Below, piece by piece: positions 5,549 through 6,041 of a stretch of DNA of 6,041 bases. The position numbers and the translations under genes are program-made. This stretch comes from JANQPX01 sp039028235 (GTDB taxonomy: Bacteria; Pseudomonadota; Alphaproteobacteria; Geminicoccales; Geminicoccaceae): positions 1-6,041 of the forward strand of contig JBCCIN010000332.1 in assembly GCA_039028235.1 (NCBI GenBank). Direction: 5' to 3'. The notes under the pieces were generated by a model. The model searched no databases. It was given only the letters and a program-made list of their open reading frames with translations, and was not told the DNA's origin. Position 1 is the stretch's first letter. Every line of letters begins with the position of its first letter.

Positions 5549-6041
5549 TCAATCCGCCGGCTTCTGGACCCGAAACACCATCACCGAGCGGAAGGGCGAA
5601 AGGAGCTCCGTAGCGTTGACGATGCGTTCGTAGACGAGACCGAAAAGATAGAGCGGCCAGAAGATACGCAGATATTCGGGGCGACCTTCCCACAGATTGA
5701 TTTCTTCGAGTTCGAAGCCGGTGAGCTTTTGATATTTTTTCACCTGCCCGGGCGAGTTGCACTTGTATTGCGTTTTGAAGGTGTCGTGGGTCTTTCGTCC
5801 ACGCAGCCCATTGTAGAATTTGTGGAAGCCCACCGGCGTGATGCGCGCGATAAGGGGCATGTAGTGGTTCTTGTTAGGCGTTTTCGCGATGAAGATCCCG
5901 CCCGGTTTCAGCACGCGCGCAACCTCGCGGAAGGTGGCTTCCGGGCTTTCGACATGTTCCATGACGTTGGCGCAGTAGACGATGTCGAAGCTCTCGTCAT
6001 CATAGGGGATCTCGCCGCTCGGCAAAGGCAGCAGCTTCGCA
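5549..6041 (-). CDS. SAM-dependent methyltransferase, C-terminal part (5' end outside window)
   Basis: The frame is open from the right edge to TGA at 5551-5549, giving 163 visible residues. The visible start is not a real start: the frame continues upstream through AKLLPLPSGEIPYDDESFD, and motif I (the SAM-binding glycine loop) must lie outside the window. Visible methyltransferase-11-type marks are IPYDDESFDIVYCANVMEHV (strand 4 region and EH pair) and ARVLKPGGIFIAKTPN (strand 5 and turn). The second half, with KFYNGLRGRK and a hydrophobic stretch LRIFWPLYLFGLVYERI, is not part of the core fold and may contact a membrane or lipid-linked substrate; this resembles methyltransferases found with polysaccharide genes, but that is a guess. 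It is unrelated in sequence to the methyltransferase at 3126-3971 beyond the shared core. It lies 536 nt from the next gene, so it is probably the end of a separate transcript. Confidence 0.88.
   Translation of the reverse strand, partial: AKLLPLPSGEIPYDDESFDIVYCANVMEHVESPEATFREVARVLKPGGIFIAKTPNKNHYMPLIARITPVGFHKFYNGLRGRKTHDTFKTQYKCNSPGQVKKYQKLTGFELEEINLWEGRPEYLRIFWPLYLFGLVYERIVNATELLSPFRSVMVFRVQKPAD

Noticed and set aside
5349..5633. 94-codon plus-strand frame in the right intergenic region
   Set aside because: It overlaps the 3' end of the partial methyltransferase, has no good ribosome site and shows no protein pattern.

Overview
The window looks like chromosomal DNA of a GC-rich (about 60% by eye) alphaproteobacterium, possibly Hyphomicrobiales or Rhodospirillales. 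That placement rests on GC-rich codon use, Shine-Dalgarno-led genes and the protein families present. No rRNA or other marker gene is here, so it is an inference. Every gene I can support is on the minus strand, so the transcription order runs from the right end of the window to the left.

In transcription order the layout is: (1) 6041-5549, the C-terminal part of a class I SAM-dependent methyltransferase whose 5' end lies outside the window; (2) a 536-nt intergenic stretch with a long imperfect palindrome at 5229-5310; (3) 5012-3978, a Gfo/Idh/MocA NAD(P)-dependent oxidoreductase, followed after only 6 nt by (4) 3971-3126, a second, different SAM-dependent methyltransferase; (5) 2988-2281, an RraA-fold protein (HMG/CHA aldolase-like); (6) a 359-nt intergenic stretch with a second copy of the palindrome at 2042-2125; (7) 1921-1292, a LysE/RhtB-type exporter; (8) 1046-180, an HpcH/HpaI-type class II aldolase with an unusual basic C-terminal tail; (9) 109-1, the first 36 residues of what looks like a D-isomer-specific 2-hydroxyacid dehydrogenase that continues out of the window.

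Together, genes 3, 5, 8 and 9 look like peripheral catabolism of sugar acids or 2-oxo acids. The Gfo/Idh enzyme and the 2-hydroxyacid dehydrogenase would do redox steps, and the two unrelated metal-dependent aldolase families would do retro-aldol or decarboxylation steps that yield pyruvate or oxaloacetate-type products. The LysE-type protein would be an efflux valve for an amino acid or a similar small solute. The methyltransferase coupled to the oxidoreductase resembles small-molecule N-methyltransferases. No substrate can be read from the sequence.

I do not see a defence system, CRISPR array, integrase, transposase, toxin-antitoxin pair, tRNA or rRNA. The least ordinary element is a pair of dispersed 82-84 bp palindromes. 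They share a 16-bp and a 13-bp identical core and show compensatory base changes between copies, as expected of a REP/MITE-like or structured intergenic repeat family.
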